Position numbers and translations under genes: made by a program. A stretch of 64,000 nucleotides of DNA from CAVPKN01 sp963832835 (GTDB taxonomy: Bacteria; Chlamydiota; Chlamydiia; Chlamydiales; JAAKFR01), in NCBI GenBank assembly GCA_963832835.1, contig CAWHVD010000001.1:1178001-1242000 (forward strand), read 5' to 3'. Below the pieces are notes generated by a model. That model did not search any database. It was not told the origin of the DNA and worked only from the letters and a program-made list of their open reading frames with translations. Numbering within the stretch: the stretch's first letter is position 1; each line of letters opens with the position of its first letter. Positions 26,895 to 35,771 of the stretch are shown here, one piece after another.

Positions 26895-28406
26895 TCAGGA
26901 GGCGTATTCGATGGCTTTGGTTTCCCGGATAACAGTCACTTTGATTTTACCGGGATAGCTCATCTCTTTTTCGATTTTTTGCGCGATTGCCCGGGCCAGG
27001 TGCATAGCACTGGCGTCATCATAAGTGGTCGGTTCCACGATGACTCTGAGTTCGCGCCCTGCATGCATGGCATAGGCTTTCTCGACTCCCGTAAATTGGT
27101 GGGTGAGCAATTCGAGCTTAGCGGAACGCTTTAGGTAACTCTCTAAAGCTTCTAAACGGGCGCCGAGCCGACCTCCCGAAAGCTTATTAGCCGCGCTACA
27201 CAAGCTCGCTTCGATCGTTTGAGGGAGGATTTCATCGTGATGACAGCCGATTCCGTTTGCAACTTCCACGCTCTGGCCATACTTTAGTGCGATTTGCTGG
27301 CCTATCAAAGCGTGCGATCCTTCTGTCTCATGTGAGACTGCTTTGCCAATATCATGCAATAGCCCGATGCGACGAGCACGTTCACTATCTAGGTGAAGCT
27401 CATCTGCCATGATCCCTAAGAGATGGCTTACCTCTAGACTGTGTGTCAGGACATTTTGTCCATAACTGTAGCGAAAATGTAAGAGGCCCAGTAATCGGAG
27501 CAGCTCAGGGTCGAAGGCTAAAGAACCGGCCTCCATAGCAGCCTCTTGGCCACGCTCTATGATCTGTTGATTTACACGTTTTTCAGCAAGGGCTACTACC
27601 TCTTCGATGCGAGTGGGATGGATTCGGCCGTCTTGAATCAACTCTTTGAGAGTGACCTTTGCGATTTCTTTGCGAACAGGGTCAAAACCTGAGATAATCA
27701 CAGCATTTGGGGTGTCGTCGATGACAAAATTCATCCCTGTTGCCTCTTCGAGCGCACGGATATTACGTCCTTCTCGTCCAATGACCCTACCTTTCATCTC
27801 CTGATTGGGAAGAGCGACTGTGGTTACTGCAATGTCTGAAACGGATTGCAAACAGAGGCGGTTGATCGCGGTACAGATGATTTGGGTGGCCAAGCTCTCC
27901 GCCTCTATTGTTGTCTCTTTGCTGTGTTTGATCAGGAAATGGGCGCACTCGCTTTGCACCTTTTCAGCATACTCATTGAACAGCATATTTTTTGCTTCGT
28001 CAGCAGTCATTTCTGCCGCTTGCTCCACACGCAGATCACAGGCTTTCTCTCTGATGAGAAGAGCGGTCTCTTTTTCATCCAACGTCTGCTTCAAACGAGC
28101 GATCTCTCTGTCCTTTTTCTCGGCCTCAAGCATCTTTTTTTCAAAGAGTGCGCTTTGGCGCTCGAGCTTTTCCTCACGTGTGGCTATCTTGAGCATTTTC
28201 TGTCCGGTGAGTTTTTCCAATTCCTGACGTTGTTCAAAAGAGCGTTGTTGGACGTGCAATTCACTAGTGGAGCGTAAGGCCCCAGCCTCCAACTCTGCTT
28301 TGTGAATAATCTCCTGAGCCATTTTCTCAAAACCACCCCTCTTGAACTTGTAGAAGGCATATACCGTGAGCATGCCGCTACAAAAACCGATGGCTAAACT
28401 GATCAT
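26895..28406 (-). CDS. rny: Ribonuclease Y
   Basis: This 503-residue membrane-anchored endoribonuclease acts in mRNA turnover. It has an N-terminal helix (MISLAIGFCSGMLTVYAFY), a long charged coiled coil (about 25-150) and a KH domain with GRVIGREGRNIRALEEATG. DDTPNAVIISGFDP and DGRIHPTRIEEVV follow, and then an HD domain with LLHDIGKAVSHETEGSHALIG. The length is close to the usual 510-520. It overlaps the upstream CBS-domain gene by four bases. Confidence 0.95.
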   Translation of the reverse strand: MISLAIGFCSGMLTVYAFYKFKRGGFEKMAQEIIHKAELEAGALRSTSELHVQQRSFEQRQELEKLTGQKMLKIATREEKLERQSALFEKKMLEAEKKDREIARLKQTLDEKETALLIREKACDLRVEQAAEMTADEAKNMLFNEYAEKVQSECAHFLIKHSKETTIEAESLATQIICTAINRLCLQSVSDIAVTTVALPNQEMKGRVIGREGRNIRALEEATGMNFVIDDTPNAVIISGFDPVRKEIAKVTLKELIQDGRIHPTRIEEVVALAEKRVNQQIIERGQEAAMEAGSLAFDPELLRLLGLLHFRYSYGQNVLTHSLEVSHLLGIMADELHLDSERARRIGLLHDIGKAVSHETEGSHALIGQQIALKYGQSVEVANGIGCHHDEILPQTIEASLCSAANKLSGGRLGARLEALESYLKRSAKLELLTHQFTGVEKAYAMHAGRELRVIVEPTTYDDASAMHLARAIAQKIEKEMSYPGKIKVTVIRETKAIEYAS

Positions 28407-29719
28407 GGTGTTTCTTCATTTTTGAGGGGTGTGATACGCACTTTTTCGACACTGCGCTCAGATGAACTCAAAATTTCCAAGTCGAAATCTTCGTGGTGGA
28501 TCTTCAAACCTTTATGCGGTATGGCACCTACCTTATGAAAAACATAACCTCCGATTGTATCGTATTCCCCGTCTTGGGGGATATGGATGTCAAAGGTCTC
28601 TTCAGCATCAAGGATTGTCATGCGGGCATCCACAATCCAGCCTCCACCACCGGGCTGAGTTGTATACAGCTGCTGTTCATCGATATCGTACTCATCGGCA
28701 ATGTCTCCAACAATTTCCTCGAGAATATCTTCCATCGTGACTACCCCTTCGGTACCACCATATTCATCGACAACAATAGCCATGTGCATCTGTTTGGAAC
28801 GAAACTCTTGCAACAGTTGAGCTACTTTTTTGGTTTCGGGGGTATAAAAAACTCCCTTCGTAATCGATTCGATCGGGGCGTTTGTCTGAGCGCTGTCTTT
28901 TTTGCCTCCTAAGCAATCCATGTAGAGCTGGAGAATATCTTTAAACATTAAAACGCCAATAATGTTGTCCACGGTATCACGGTAAACAGGTACCCTGCTG
29001 TATCCTTCACTAGTCAGCTCTTTGGCGGCATCCTGGATCTCTGTATCGGCTGGCAACATAAACAAGTCGACGCGTGGAACCATCACTTCGCGCACGATGC
29101 GGTCCTTAAATTTAACGACCGATTCGATCAATTTTTTATCGGAATGGTTGAGTTGGCCTTGCACATCGGCATCATGCAGGATTTGCACGATAGTCTCCTT
29201 CATTTCCTCCACCGGGTCTCCCCAACTCTGGTCCTTACGTGCCTTGGTGGCTATTTCGGCCAATTTTAAGAATACAAATGAGATAGGAAAGGAAAGATAA
29301 AGAAACAAGGAAGCAAAGGGCAAAGAGGCCGCTAGCGCCTGATCTGAAGCCCAAATGGCCCAAAAGCGTGGAAAAAAATCACCGATCAATAATACCAGAA
29401 AAAGTAAAACGACCAAGATTCCGATCAGCGCTGTGGTAGTCTCAGGGCTATAAAAATACAGGCCAATGGCTGCACAAACGACATATCCTAAGCGGGCCAA
29501 ATTTTCACTTAGGGTGGCTGCAAAAACGAGCAATTCGAAGCGCCAAGCTTTATTGAATAAGCGATGTAGCGGAGCATAAAAGAACCGGATCGGATATTTC
29601 TTGATGATTTCCAGCGAACGCGACTTTCCAAGACGCGTAAGAGAATGAGTCACGGTTGTCAAAAAGAACGACCAGATCAAAAAGAAGAGACAAAGTAAAA
29701 TTGAACCAGTGAGTGCCAC
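28403..29719 (-). CDS. CNNM/CorC-type membrane protein with CBS domains
   Basis: This 438-residue protein has an N-terminal membrane region with about four hydrophobic segments (residues 1-155). Paired CBS domains follow (about 205-325; REVMVPRVDLFMLP, YSRVPVYRDTVDNIIGVLMFKDIL and VVDEYGGTEGVVTMEDILEEIVG). The C-terminal CorC/HlyC transporter-associated domain (about 350-430) includes DGEYDTIGGYV. Such proteins are linked to Mg/Co efflux or acid/haemolysin phenotypes (TlyC/CorC/YfjD). It is the first gene of the pair with rny (ATGA overlap). Confidence 0.9.
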   Translation of the reverse strand: MALTGSILLCLFFLIWSFFLTTVTHSLTRLGKSRSLEIIKKYPIRFFYAPLHRLFNKAWRFELLVFAATLSENLARLGYVVCAAIGLYFYSPETTTALIGILVVLLFLVLLIGDFFPRFWAIWASDQALAASLPFASLFLYLSFPISFVFLKLAEIATKARKDQSWGDPVEEMKETIVQILHDADVQGQLNHSDKKLIESVVKFKDRIVREVMVPRVDLFMLPADTEIQDAAKELTSEGYSRVPVYRDTVDNIIGVLMFKDILQLYMDCLGGKKDSAQTNAPIESITKGVFYTPETKKVAQLLQEFRSKQMHMAIVVDEYGGTEGVVTMEDILEEIVGDIADEYDIDEQQLYTTQPGGGGWIVDARMTILDAEETFDIHIPQDGEYDTIGGYVFHKVGAIPHKGLKIHHEDFDLEILSSSERSVEKVRITPLKNEETP

Positions 29720-29816
29720 CCTTTTCCCAACGTGCTTTTCGCAAAAGATTATTATAGTGAATATTAAGGTACTACGTCAATTTGTATTCATATTTTCAGT
29801 TGGATAGAGATTGAAA

Positions 29817-29850
29817 CACAGAGGCACTGAGAAGCAGAGGCACTGAGAAG
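29817..29850. repeat. Short tandem repeat
   Basis: Two adjacent copies of AGAGGCACTGAGAAGC lie between the CBS-domain gene start and the miniature elements. Confidence 0.7.
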
Positions 29851-29853
29851 AAT

Positions 29854-29897
29854 TTATACCAATCCGCAAAAATAACACTGCAAATTAGGGCTGTCTA
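29854..29897. mobile_element. Fragment of a second miniature element type
   Basis: TTATACCAATCCGCAAAAAT followed by AACACTGCAAATTAGGGCTG matches the right end (reverse strand) of the 90-bp element at 50406-50495. It is cut off by copy 4 of the 163-bp element. Together with 29720-29853 (no gene seen) this fills the gap upstream of the CBS gene. Confidence 0.6.
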
Positions 29898-30060
29898 ATA
29901 CCATTTCCAAAAAATAAAGTCACAAATTGGCACTGTATAACACGCCATTTTTGAACGATCCTTTCTCGCTTAGGTGCAAAAACATAGGCTTCGAAACGAC
30001 CATCCAAATCTGTCATGTTACCCAGCGCCACTTCATGGCTTTATTTTCCGGAAATGGTAT
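29898..30060 (+). mobile_element. 163-bp miniature inverted-repeat element, copy 4
   Basis: This is a full-length copy. Its right end forms the last codons and stop of the dus gene on the minus strand (DTISGK-stop is read from the inverted repeat). Confidence 0.87.
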
Positions 30061-31033
30061 CAGTCCAAGTAGATTGTAGGATGGGGATTGCATAGTCCAG
30101 CAGAGCTTCTGGTGTTGGCAAAGAAGAGGTCAAAAGATCTTGTCTTTTTGCGTGCAACTCTGGGCTGCCTTTAAAAAACAGACCTAGAAGCTGTTTGAGC
30201 TTACTCACACGTAATTTAGGTCTTGCTGAGAGGGGAATTGAGTTGACGTACATGTGCAAGTAACTCATCAATTCCTCCCATTGGGGTTGGTAGGATTTGC
30301 CTGAGAAATGGGCGCGGATTTGATGAAAAATGAAGGGGTTCATGACACTTCCCCGTCCAATCATGAGTGCATCACAATTTGTATTACGGAGCATGTCGAG
30401 TGCATTTTGGACAGACACGATGTCGCCATTGCCCACAACAGGTATCTTAAGCAAAGCTTTGGCAAGCGCGATGAATTCCCACTTAGCTGGAGGACCATAG
30501 CCATCGATTTTAGTTCGGGGATGGAGAGTAATGTAACGGACACCGCTTTCTTGGGCGGCCAGAACATTTTCTTTGAAAAGGGAAGTGTCTGCGTATCCCG
30601 AGCGCATTTTCATCGTGACAGGAATCGAGACTGATTGCACTACAGCTTTGGCGACTTCCAATAGAAAATCGGGGCTCTTTAAAAGGCTTGACCCTGCGCC
30701 GCGTCCTGTGACCGTATTAGATGGACATCCACAGTTGATGTCGATGCGAGGGGCCCCAAGGCGGGCTAGCTCTTGGGCCATTTCAGCCATTAGTTCAGGG
30801 TCAGAGCCCATGATTTGAGCTGCCAATGGAATGGGCGCTAACTCATCACAATGGTAGCCCTTCGCTAAGCTCTTCACATGCGCGTTTGAGGGAACCCGCA
30901 AAAAATCCCTGACAGCCTCGTCAAATCCTGCTATTGATCCGATCGCTTTACGAAAACAGGTGTCCCCGATCCCCTCCATAGGGGCTAGTTGCAAATAAGG
31001 ACAACCTGATGGGTCTCGAGGCAAAATACACAC
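30041..31033 (-). CDS. tRNA-dihydrouridine synthase
   Basis: This 330-residue flavoenzyme reduces uridines in tRNA D-loops. FMN-binding TIM-barrel motifs include LQLAPMEGIGDTCFRK, then DINCGCPSNTVTGRGAGSSL (catalytic Cys in NCGCPS). MKMRSGYADT, ITLHPRTKIDGYGP, VVGNGDIVS and ALMIGRGSVMNPFIF follow. It looks closer to DusC than DusA or DusB by the PSNTVTGRGAGSSLL pattern, but I would not fix the subclass. The last six codons and stop come from a miniature element, so the native C-terminus was replaced or trimmed. Two direct copies of that element flank the gene. Confidence 0.93.
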   Translation of the reverse strand: MCILPRDPSGCPYLQLAPMEGIGDTCFRKAIGSIAGFDEAVRDFLRVPSNAHVKSLAKGYHCDELAPIPLAAQIMGSDPELMAEMAQELARLGAPRIDINCGCPSNTVTGRGAGSSLLKSPDFLLEVAKAVVQSVSIPVTMKMRSGYADTSLFKENVLAAQESGVRYITLHPRTKIDGYGPPAKWEFIALAKALLKIPVVGNGDIVSVQNALDMLRNTNCDALMIGRGSVMNPFIFHQIRAHFSGKSYQPQWEELMSYLHMYVNSIPLSARPKLRVSKLKQLLGLFFKGSPELHAKRQDLLTSSLPTPEALLDYAIPILQSTWTDTISGK

Positions 31034-31140
31034 GCAAACAGGATACTACAGGACAAGATTAGCCGGTAGAACAGAGCTCGCCCAACTGCGGGAACTTTCA
31101 CGTAGTTTGAGATGCGGAAATTATTCCTTGATGAGTCCTT

Positions 31141-31303
31141 ATACCATTTCCAGAAAATAAAGTTACAAATTGGCACTGTATAACACGCTATTTTTGAACG
31201 ATCCTTTTTCGCTTAGGTGCAAAAACATAGGCTTCGAAACGATCATCCAAATCTGTCATGTTACCCAGCACCACTTCATGACTTTATTTTCTGGAAATGG
31301 TAT
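31141..31303 (+). mobile_element. 163-bp miniature inverted-repeat element, copy 5
   Basis: This is a full-length copy between dus and the DUF2147 gene. Its last base is the first base of the DUF2147 stop codon (minus strand). The conserved internal reading frame is broken here by a TAG. Confidence 0.87.
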
Positions 31304-31812
31304 TAGTGGATAGAGGCTGGAGTGAGTTGATACAAATCGAGTTTTTGAAACCGAGTATTGAAGTTCTGCTCGGGAAAGGGGAAAAGCACTTCATTCTTAC
31401 CGAACATCATGAACTCACCGCGGAGCACCAGATTTTCTCTCTCAACCCAGAGTTTAGCAGAGTAGACTTTACCGCTACGTGGATCGACTACATGTCCCTT
31501 GGCAGGCTCTCGACCTGACGCTGGAGATACCCAGATAATATCCAGGCCGCAATAATAAGGCTGCCCCTGAATGCCTGTTGCTCGGCTCCGTGGCTGATAA
31601 ATCGTTTCGTCTAAATTACCTTGTTTATCGAAATTCGCCACAATTTTGCCGTAAATTTTTCCCTGGTAGGGATAAACCGCAACGACTGAAGTGGGTAAAT
31701 GCGTTTGATTATCAACTGTTTGCCAAAAACCATAGAGGTTGTTGGCGCAAACACTTGAATAAGAGCAAACAAAAATCGCAAATGTCAAATACAATAATTT
31801 AAAATAAGACAT
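31303..31812 (-). CDS. Secreted DUF2147 domain protein
   Basis: This 169-residue protein has a signal peptide (about 1-23, SYSSVCANN). A DUF2147 domain follows with YGFWQTVDNQTHLPTSVVAV, GKIYGKIVANF and GLDIIWVSPASGREPAKGHVVDP, ending with AKLWVEREN. This family is periplasmic or exported and of unknown function, sometimes near lipid genes. Its stop codon runs into miniature-element copy 5. It is divergent from the desaturase gene, 168 bp away. Confidence 0.87.
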   Translation of the reverse strand: MSYFKLLYLTFAIFVCSYSSVCANNLYGFWQTVDNQTHLPTSVVAVYPYQGKIYGKIVANFDKQGNLDETIYQPRSRATGIQGQPYYCGLDIIWVSPASGREPAKGHVVDPRSGKVYSAKLWVERENLVLRGEFMMFGKNEVLFPFPEQNFNTRFQKLDLYQLTPASIH

Positions 31813-31980
31813 GGTTTGGTTATATTTTGTTTCAAAACCTGTCGCTTGTCAATAATTATTTATTATAAAAATGAGATTTTATGATCTTTTTGACTACTCG
31901 AGAGAACTTTGGGTTGGTGAAAATGTAAGAATCAATTATAAGTGTTTAAAAGTAAGATAAAATGAGCGAAAGAGGTTAAG

Positions 31981-33153
31981 TTGGAAAAAGTAAAAGCTTC
32001 AGGCAAGGGTTCTAATTTTAATTGGGGACCCGTCGTATTCCTTGCTGGATATCATCTCTTAATGCTCTTGTTACTTCCTGTCTATCTACTCTACTTTACC
32101 CCCTCTTGGGGGATCCTCGTCACTTCTGTTGTGCTGCTCTACCTAACTGGTTTGAGCATTGCTGCTGGCTACCATCGTCTGTTTTGCCATTCCACATTCA
32201 AAGCTAATCCTATTTTTGAATACCTACTTCTTTTCTTTGGCACAATGGCCACACAGGGAAGCGCGATCCGCTGGTCATTTGATCATCGTTATCACCACGC
32301 TTTTGTTGATACGGATCGCGATCCCTACTCAATCAAGAAGGGTTTTTGGTATGCACACTTTGGGTGGATCCTGGAAAAACCCAAACCTATTGAAGATAAA
32401 GTAGTGGCAGACCTGTTACGCAAGCCGCAATACCGTTTCCAACACAAGTACTACGAAGTGCTGATGTTTAGTACAAATGTTTTGGTGACACTTTTTATCG
32501 GGTGGTGCTTTTCTGATTATTTCGGCGCTTTTCTTTTTACCTGGCTGATCAGGCTATTTTTTCTGCACCACTTCACTTGGTTTATCAATTCGCTTGCCCA
32601 CACGTGGGGAGCACATACCTTTTGCCAGGAGCTTTCTGCTGTCGATAATTTTCTGATCTCTCTGGTGACTTTTGGTGAAGGATACCACAATTATCACCAC
32701 GCCTTTGCTTATGATTACCGCAACGGTGTGAGATGGTATCACTTTGACCCAGCTAAATGGCTAATTTGGTTTATGAGCAAAATCGGCTTGGCATACAAAT
32801 TAAAGAAGAATCACAGGTATTTTATTGAAGAACAAATCCTTCTCGACAGAAAGAAGCTTTTGCTCAACACAATCCAAGCTTCCTTTGACTCTCATAAAGA
32901 GATCCTAACGGAAAAGGTAACCCAACTTTCCGAAAATATACAAGCCAAATTGTCTCGTCTTAAGCAACTTTGTGACAATTACTTGCTGTTGAAGAAGGAA
33001 AAACAGGTTGAAAGAAGCCGATTAAAGGCCATGCATGCTGAAATCAAAGAGGCTAAAAAAAGGCTCAAAGAAGAATATCATCATTGGACCTCAATGTCTC
33101 GTCAGTTGCGCTCAAAGTCAAGGCGCAAAGACATAGAGAGTATGGCCTCCTAA
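31981..33153 (+). CDS. Acyl-CoA/acyl-lipid delta-9-type fatty acid desaturase with coiled-coil tail
   Basis: This 390-residue integral membrane di-iron desaturase has the three histidine boxes of the family: HRLFCH (65-70), HRYHH (102-106) and HNYHH (236-240). Hydrophobic segments lie at about 18-40, 45-62, 80-92 and 165-195. The start is a TTG behind GAAAGAGG. Residues about 285-385 form a charged coiled coil not usual in bacterial members. It probably introduces a cis double bond into fatty acids for membrane fluidity. It lies 6 bp before the GIY-YIG gene. Confidence 0.93.
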   Translation: MEKVKASGKGSNFNWGPVVFLAGYHLLMLLLLPVYLLYFTPSWGILVTSVVLLYLTGLSIAAGYHRLFCHSTFKANPIFEYLLLFFGTMATQGSAIRWSFDHRYHHAFVDTDRDPYSIKKGFWYAHFGWILEKPKPIEDKVVADLLRKPQYRFQHKYYEVLMFSTNVLVTLFIGWCFSDYFGAFLFTWLIRLFFLHHFTWFINSLAHTWGAHTFCQELSAVDNFLISLVTFGEGYHNYHHAFAYDYRNGVRWYHFDPAKWLIWFMSKIGLAYKLKKNHRYFIEEQILLDRKKLLLNTIQASFDSHKEILTEKVTQLSENIQAKLSRLKQLCDNYLLLKKEKQVERSRLKAMHAEIKEAKKRLKEEYHHWTSMSRQLRSKSRRKDIESMAS

Positions 33154-33159
33154 GCGCCC

Positions 33160-33420
33160 ATGACGCATTGGGAAGTGTATATGATCCGCAGTTCATCGGG
33201 TAAGCTTTATACAGGCATTACAAATCATCTGGAACGACGCTTCTCAGAGCACCAAAAAGGTGCCCGGGGAGCTCGTTTTTTTTACTTCTCCAAGGCAGAG
33301 GCAATTGTATTTCGCGAGACTCATCCAGACCGCTCTTCAGCCTCTCGTCGCGAAAGCGCCATCAAAAAAATGTCTCGAGCGGAAAAATTGTTACTCATTC
33401 AGTCCATATTAGATAAATGA
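33160..33420 (+). CDS. GIY-YIG nuclease-domain protein (UPF0213 type)
   Basis: This 86-residue single GIY-YIG domain protein starts MTHWEVYMIRSSSGKLYTGI. The first strand (VYMIRS), the altered YTGI motif, the conserved Arg in LERRFSEHQKGA and Glu in RRESAIKKMSR match the YhbQ/UPF0213 group. Members have weak or unknown nuclease activity. The stop overlaps the endonuclease V remnant by ATGA. Confidence 0.9.
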   Translation: MTHWEVYMIRSSSGKLYTGITNHLERRFSEHQKGARGARFFYFSKAEAIVFRETHPDRSSASRRESAIKKMSRAEKLLLIQSILDK

Positions 33421-33740
33421 AACAGGAGTGGCTTTTTCCTGCCTCAATTCTCGATATACCAACCATTGGAGTGGCAAAATCGATTTTGGTGGGTGCTGCC
33501 ACAGAAGATCTGCCCGATGAGCCTGGTAGCCACATCCCTCTTATATGGAAAGGGGAAAAGATCGCTGCTGTGGTGCGTACTAAAAGAAAATGTGCCCCTC
33601 TAATCATTTCTGCGGGTCATCGGATTACTCTTAAGACGGCTGTTTCCTTAATTTTAAGTTGTCTTAGAGGCTATCGTTTGACAGAACCTACCCGTTTAGC
33701 TCATCTTGCCTCTAATGAGATTCGGATCTCCCATAAATAA
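33417..33740 (+). pseudogene. C-terminal remnant of endonuclease V
   Basis: The 107 residues align by eye with only the C-terminal half of endonuclease V (Nfi): LDIPTIGVAKSILVG, VVRTKRKCAPLIISAGHRIT and RGYRLTEPTRLAHLAS. The N-terminal half, with the catalytic Asp/Glu and the DGxGxxHPR region, is absent; upstream is the GIY-YIG gene. A full enzyme is about 220 residues. The fragment has an ATG and is coupled to the preceding gene, so it may be expressed, but it should not be active as endonuclease V. Confidence 0.8.
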
Positions 33741-33885
33741 GAGATCCTAGCGCAAAGAATGAGCGTACATTGGTCGGATTCTTCAATGTTGGTTAAGACT
33801 CTCTAATTAAAATTATTTTTGATGCTGTATTAAATATATAATAATTGTATAAAACATGTTTTAACAAAAAAAAATATGAGCATTT

Positions 33886-35745
33886 ATGTTTCAATCTGTT
33901 TCTTCATCAAATTACCTTGAGCCCCCTACCCCACCCAGTCGTGATACAAGCCCTACTATGCCACCGCGTACTCCAATCATTCCAGAGGGTTATTTACCTT
34001 TTTCCGAATTTGACAAGCTATTTGATTTAGCAGATGTAACGACTGAAATGGACAACCCCGATACCTTGAAATTGAGTGAGGTTATGTGCGCAGCCGGTGG
34101 ATTGTCCAAAGGACTTGAAATGCTTTTGTCTCAGGAAGTACCTGTTGTTGAAGCTTTTCGAAAGTTTTCAAGTATTTTTGGTCCGATTGCACTTTCATTG
34201 GCAGAAAAAGCAGCGAAGGGGGGACGCATTTTTTTTGTGGGTGTGGGCTCAAGCGGACGCCTAGCACTTGATTTAGCCGCCAAAGTGATATCTGTTGATC
34301 CGAACTTTAAATGTATGGGAATTACCGGAGGGGGAGATTTCGCTTTGATTCTTGCCAGAGAGACGTTTGAAGATTCTATTAATGAAGGTGAAGCTGCCGC
34401 AAAAAAATTAGAATTAACGGATTTGGATACTATTTTTTTGCTTTCATCAAGTGGATCAACCACATTCAATGTTGGATTTGGACATATAGCTGCTAATAAG
34501 AACTGTAAGGTTTACTATTTTTATAATAGTATTTCAATACCCGACAGAACTCAGGCTCTTTTCAAACGCCCGGTTAACCCTGTAGAACCTCTTCTGTTAG
34601 ATATAGGGCCACCCGCAATTTCAGGGTCGACTCGTCTACAAGGGTATAGTGTAGCCCGCATGTGTTTCTCTTATCTTTTAGGACAAACGCTGATTCAATG
34701 CGGGAACTCCATAGATCCCAACGAGATTTCCGTAGATGCGCTCTGCACAAAACTTTTGTATGCAATTAAGAAAATTAGAAAAAAGATTCATGATCTGAAA
34801 AGGATTGTTCAAGCAGAAAGTACAGTGTTCATCAGTCCCCAATCTAACTTTCGACGAGTTCAAGATGAGACAAAGGCTGGATATATAACTTATTTAGGCA
34901 CCGAACGTACTGTGAGGGAGGCTCTTATTGATGCCGTGGAAATCCCTCCGACTTTTTCCTTAAGTCCTTATAGAAGGGAAGGTAAAGGTTGTGGAAAAAT
35001 GCCTGAGTATCAGGCATTCCTAGTAGGTGTTGATAACGAAGAGGCCTGGAACGTGGTTTTGGGAAGGAAAATCCTCTTTGGCGAGGAATGGGCAAGTACT
35101 TCAGAGTTTCTCCTCTCGGCAACAGCTCAGGGCATTGAAAGTTTTGATAACCGCCCTCAAGGCCCTGGAAATTGTGTCATCGGTGTGGAATTCTTACGCA
35201 TGGAGGGTAAAATTTCTACGCACCTTACTCAGGCTCTCACCAAGGCTAAGAAGAAAGGGGCTGAAACCATTTTGTTTGTCATTTCAGAAGATAAACAGGA
35301 AGAGTTATTTCCAAATTATGAGTCATTTTGCTCGCAATTGGTGGTGATCGATGGGATTAAAGATGATCCTTTAGGACTCACATCTAGCCAAGCGTTGAAA
35401 ATGGCGTTGAATCTATTTTCTAATGCCACCATGACTGTATTGGGAAAAGTATTTTGTGGCCGGATGATAGATGTACGCACTTCAAATAATAAACTTATTG
35501 ATCGTTGCATACGCAATATTTGTTACGTGTGGCGCATCAGCAACCCCTCAGCATCGAGCTTGTCACGCGAAAACCTATATGGACTTGTGATCGAAGCGTA
35601 TGAACGAGAGAAGGAAGCGAATCTTATGGGTAAGTATACTCCTTCTCCGCTGAAAGTTGTATTTACGATGCTTCAAAAGAAATGCAATTATCCACGAGCA
35701 ATTATCTATTTACAAGATGTTCAAGAAAATATTGGGCTTTTATAA
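33886..35745 (+). CDS. Double-SIS protein, MurQ / glucokinase-regulatory-protein-like
   Basis: This 619-residue protein starts with a proline-rich tail (residues 11-35). Two sugar-isomerase (SIS) domains follow. The first has VGVGSSGRLALDLAAK (118-133), GGGDFALILARETFEDS, LSSSGSTTFNVG and AISGSTRLQG, which parallel MurQ etherase motifs. The second is at about 330-540, with a helical C-terminus. MurQ has one SIS domain and about 300 residues, whereas vertebrate glucokinase regulatory protein has two and about 625. Function could be MurNAc-6-P lyase or sugar-phosphate sensing. It stands alone with no strong ribosome site. Confidence 0.82.
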   Translation: MFQSVSSSNYLEPPTPPSRDTSPTMPPRTPIIPEGYLPFSEFDKLFDLADVTTEMDNPDTLKLSEVMCAAGGLSKGLEMLLSQEVPVVEAFRKFSSIFGPIALSLAEKAAKGGRIFFVGVGSSGRLALDLAAKVISVDPNFKCMGITGGGDFALILARETFEDSINEGEAAAKKLELTDLDTIFLLSSSGSTTFNVGFGHIAANKNCKVYYFYNSISIPDRTQALFKRPVNPVEPLLLDIGPPAISGSTRLQGYSVARMCFSYLLGQTLIQCGNSIDPNEISVDALCTKLLYAIKKIRKKIHDLKRIVQAESTVFISPQSNFRRVQDETKAGYITYLGTERTVREALIDAVEIPPTFSLSPYRREGKGCGKMPEYQAFLVGVDNEEAWNVVLGRKILFGEEWASTSEFLLSATAQGIESFDNRPQGPGNCVIGVEFLRMEGKISTHLTQALTKAKKKGAETILFVISEDKQEELFPNYESFCSQLVVIDGIKDDPLGLTSSQALKMALNLFSNATMTVLGKVFCGRMIDVRTSNNKLIDRCIRNICYVWRISNPSASSLSRENLYGLVIEAYEREKEANLMGKYTPSPLKVVFTMLQKKCNYPRAIIYLQDVQENIGLL

Positions 35746-35771
35746 TGTGCAAAATTGGGAGATTATGATTC

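Noticed and set aside
27846..28277. Plus-strand 140-143-residue frames within rny
   Set aside because: They are antisense shadows of the coiled-coil region of RNase Y.
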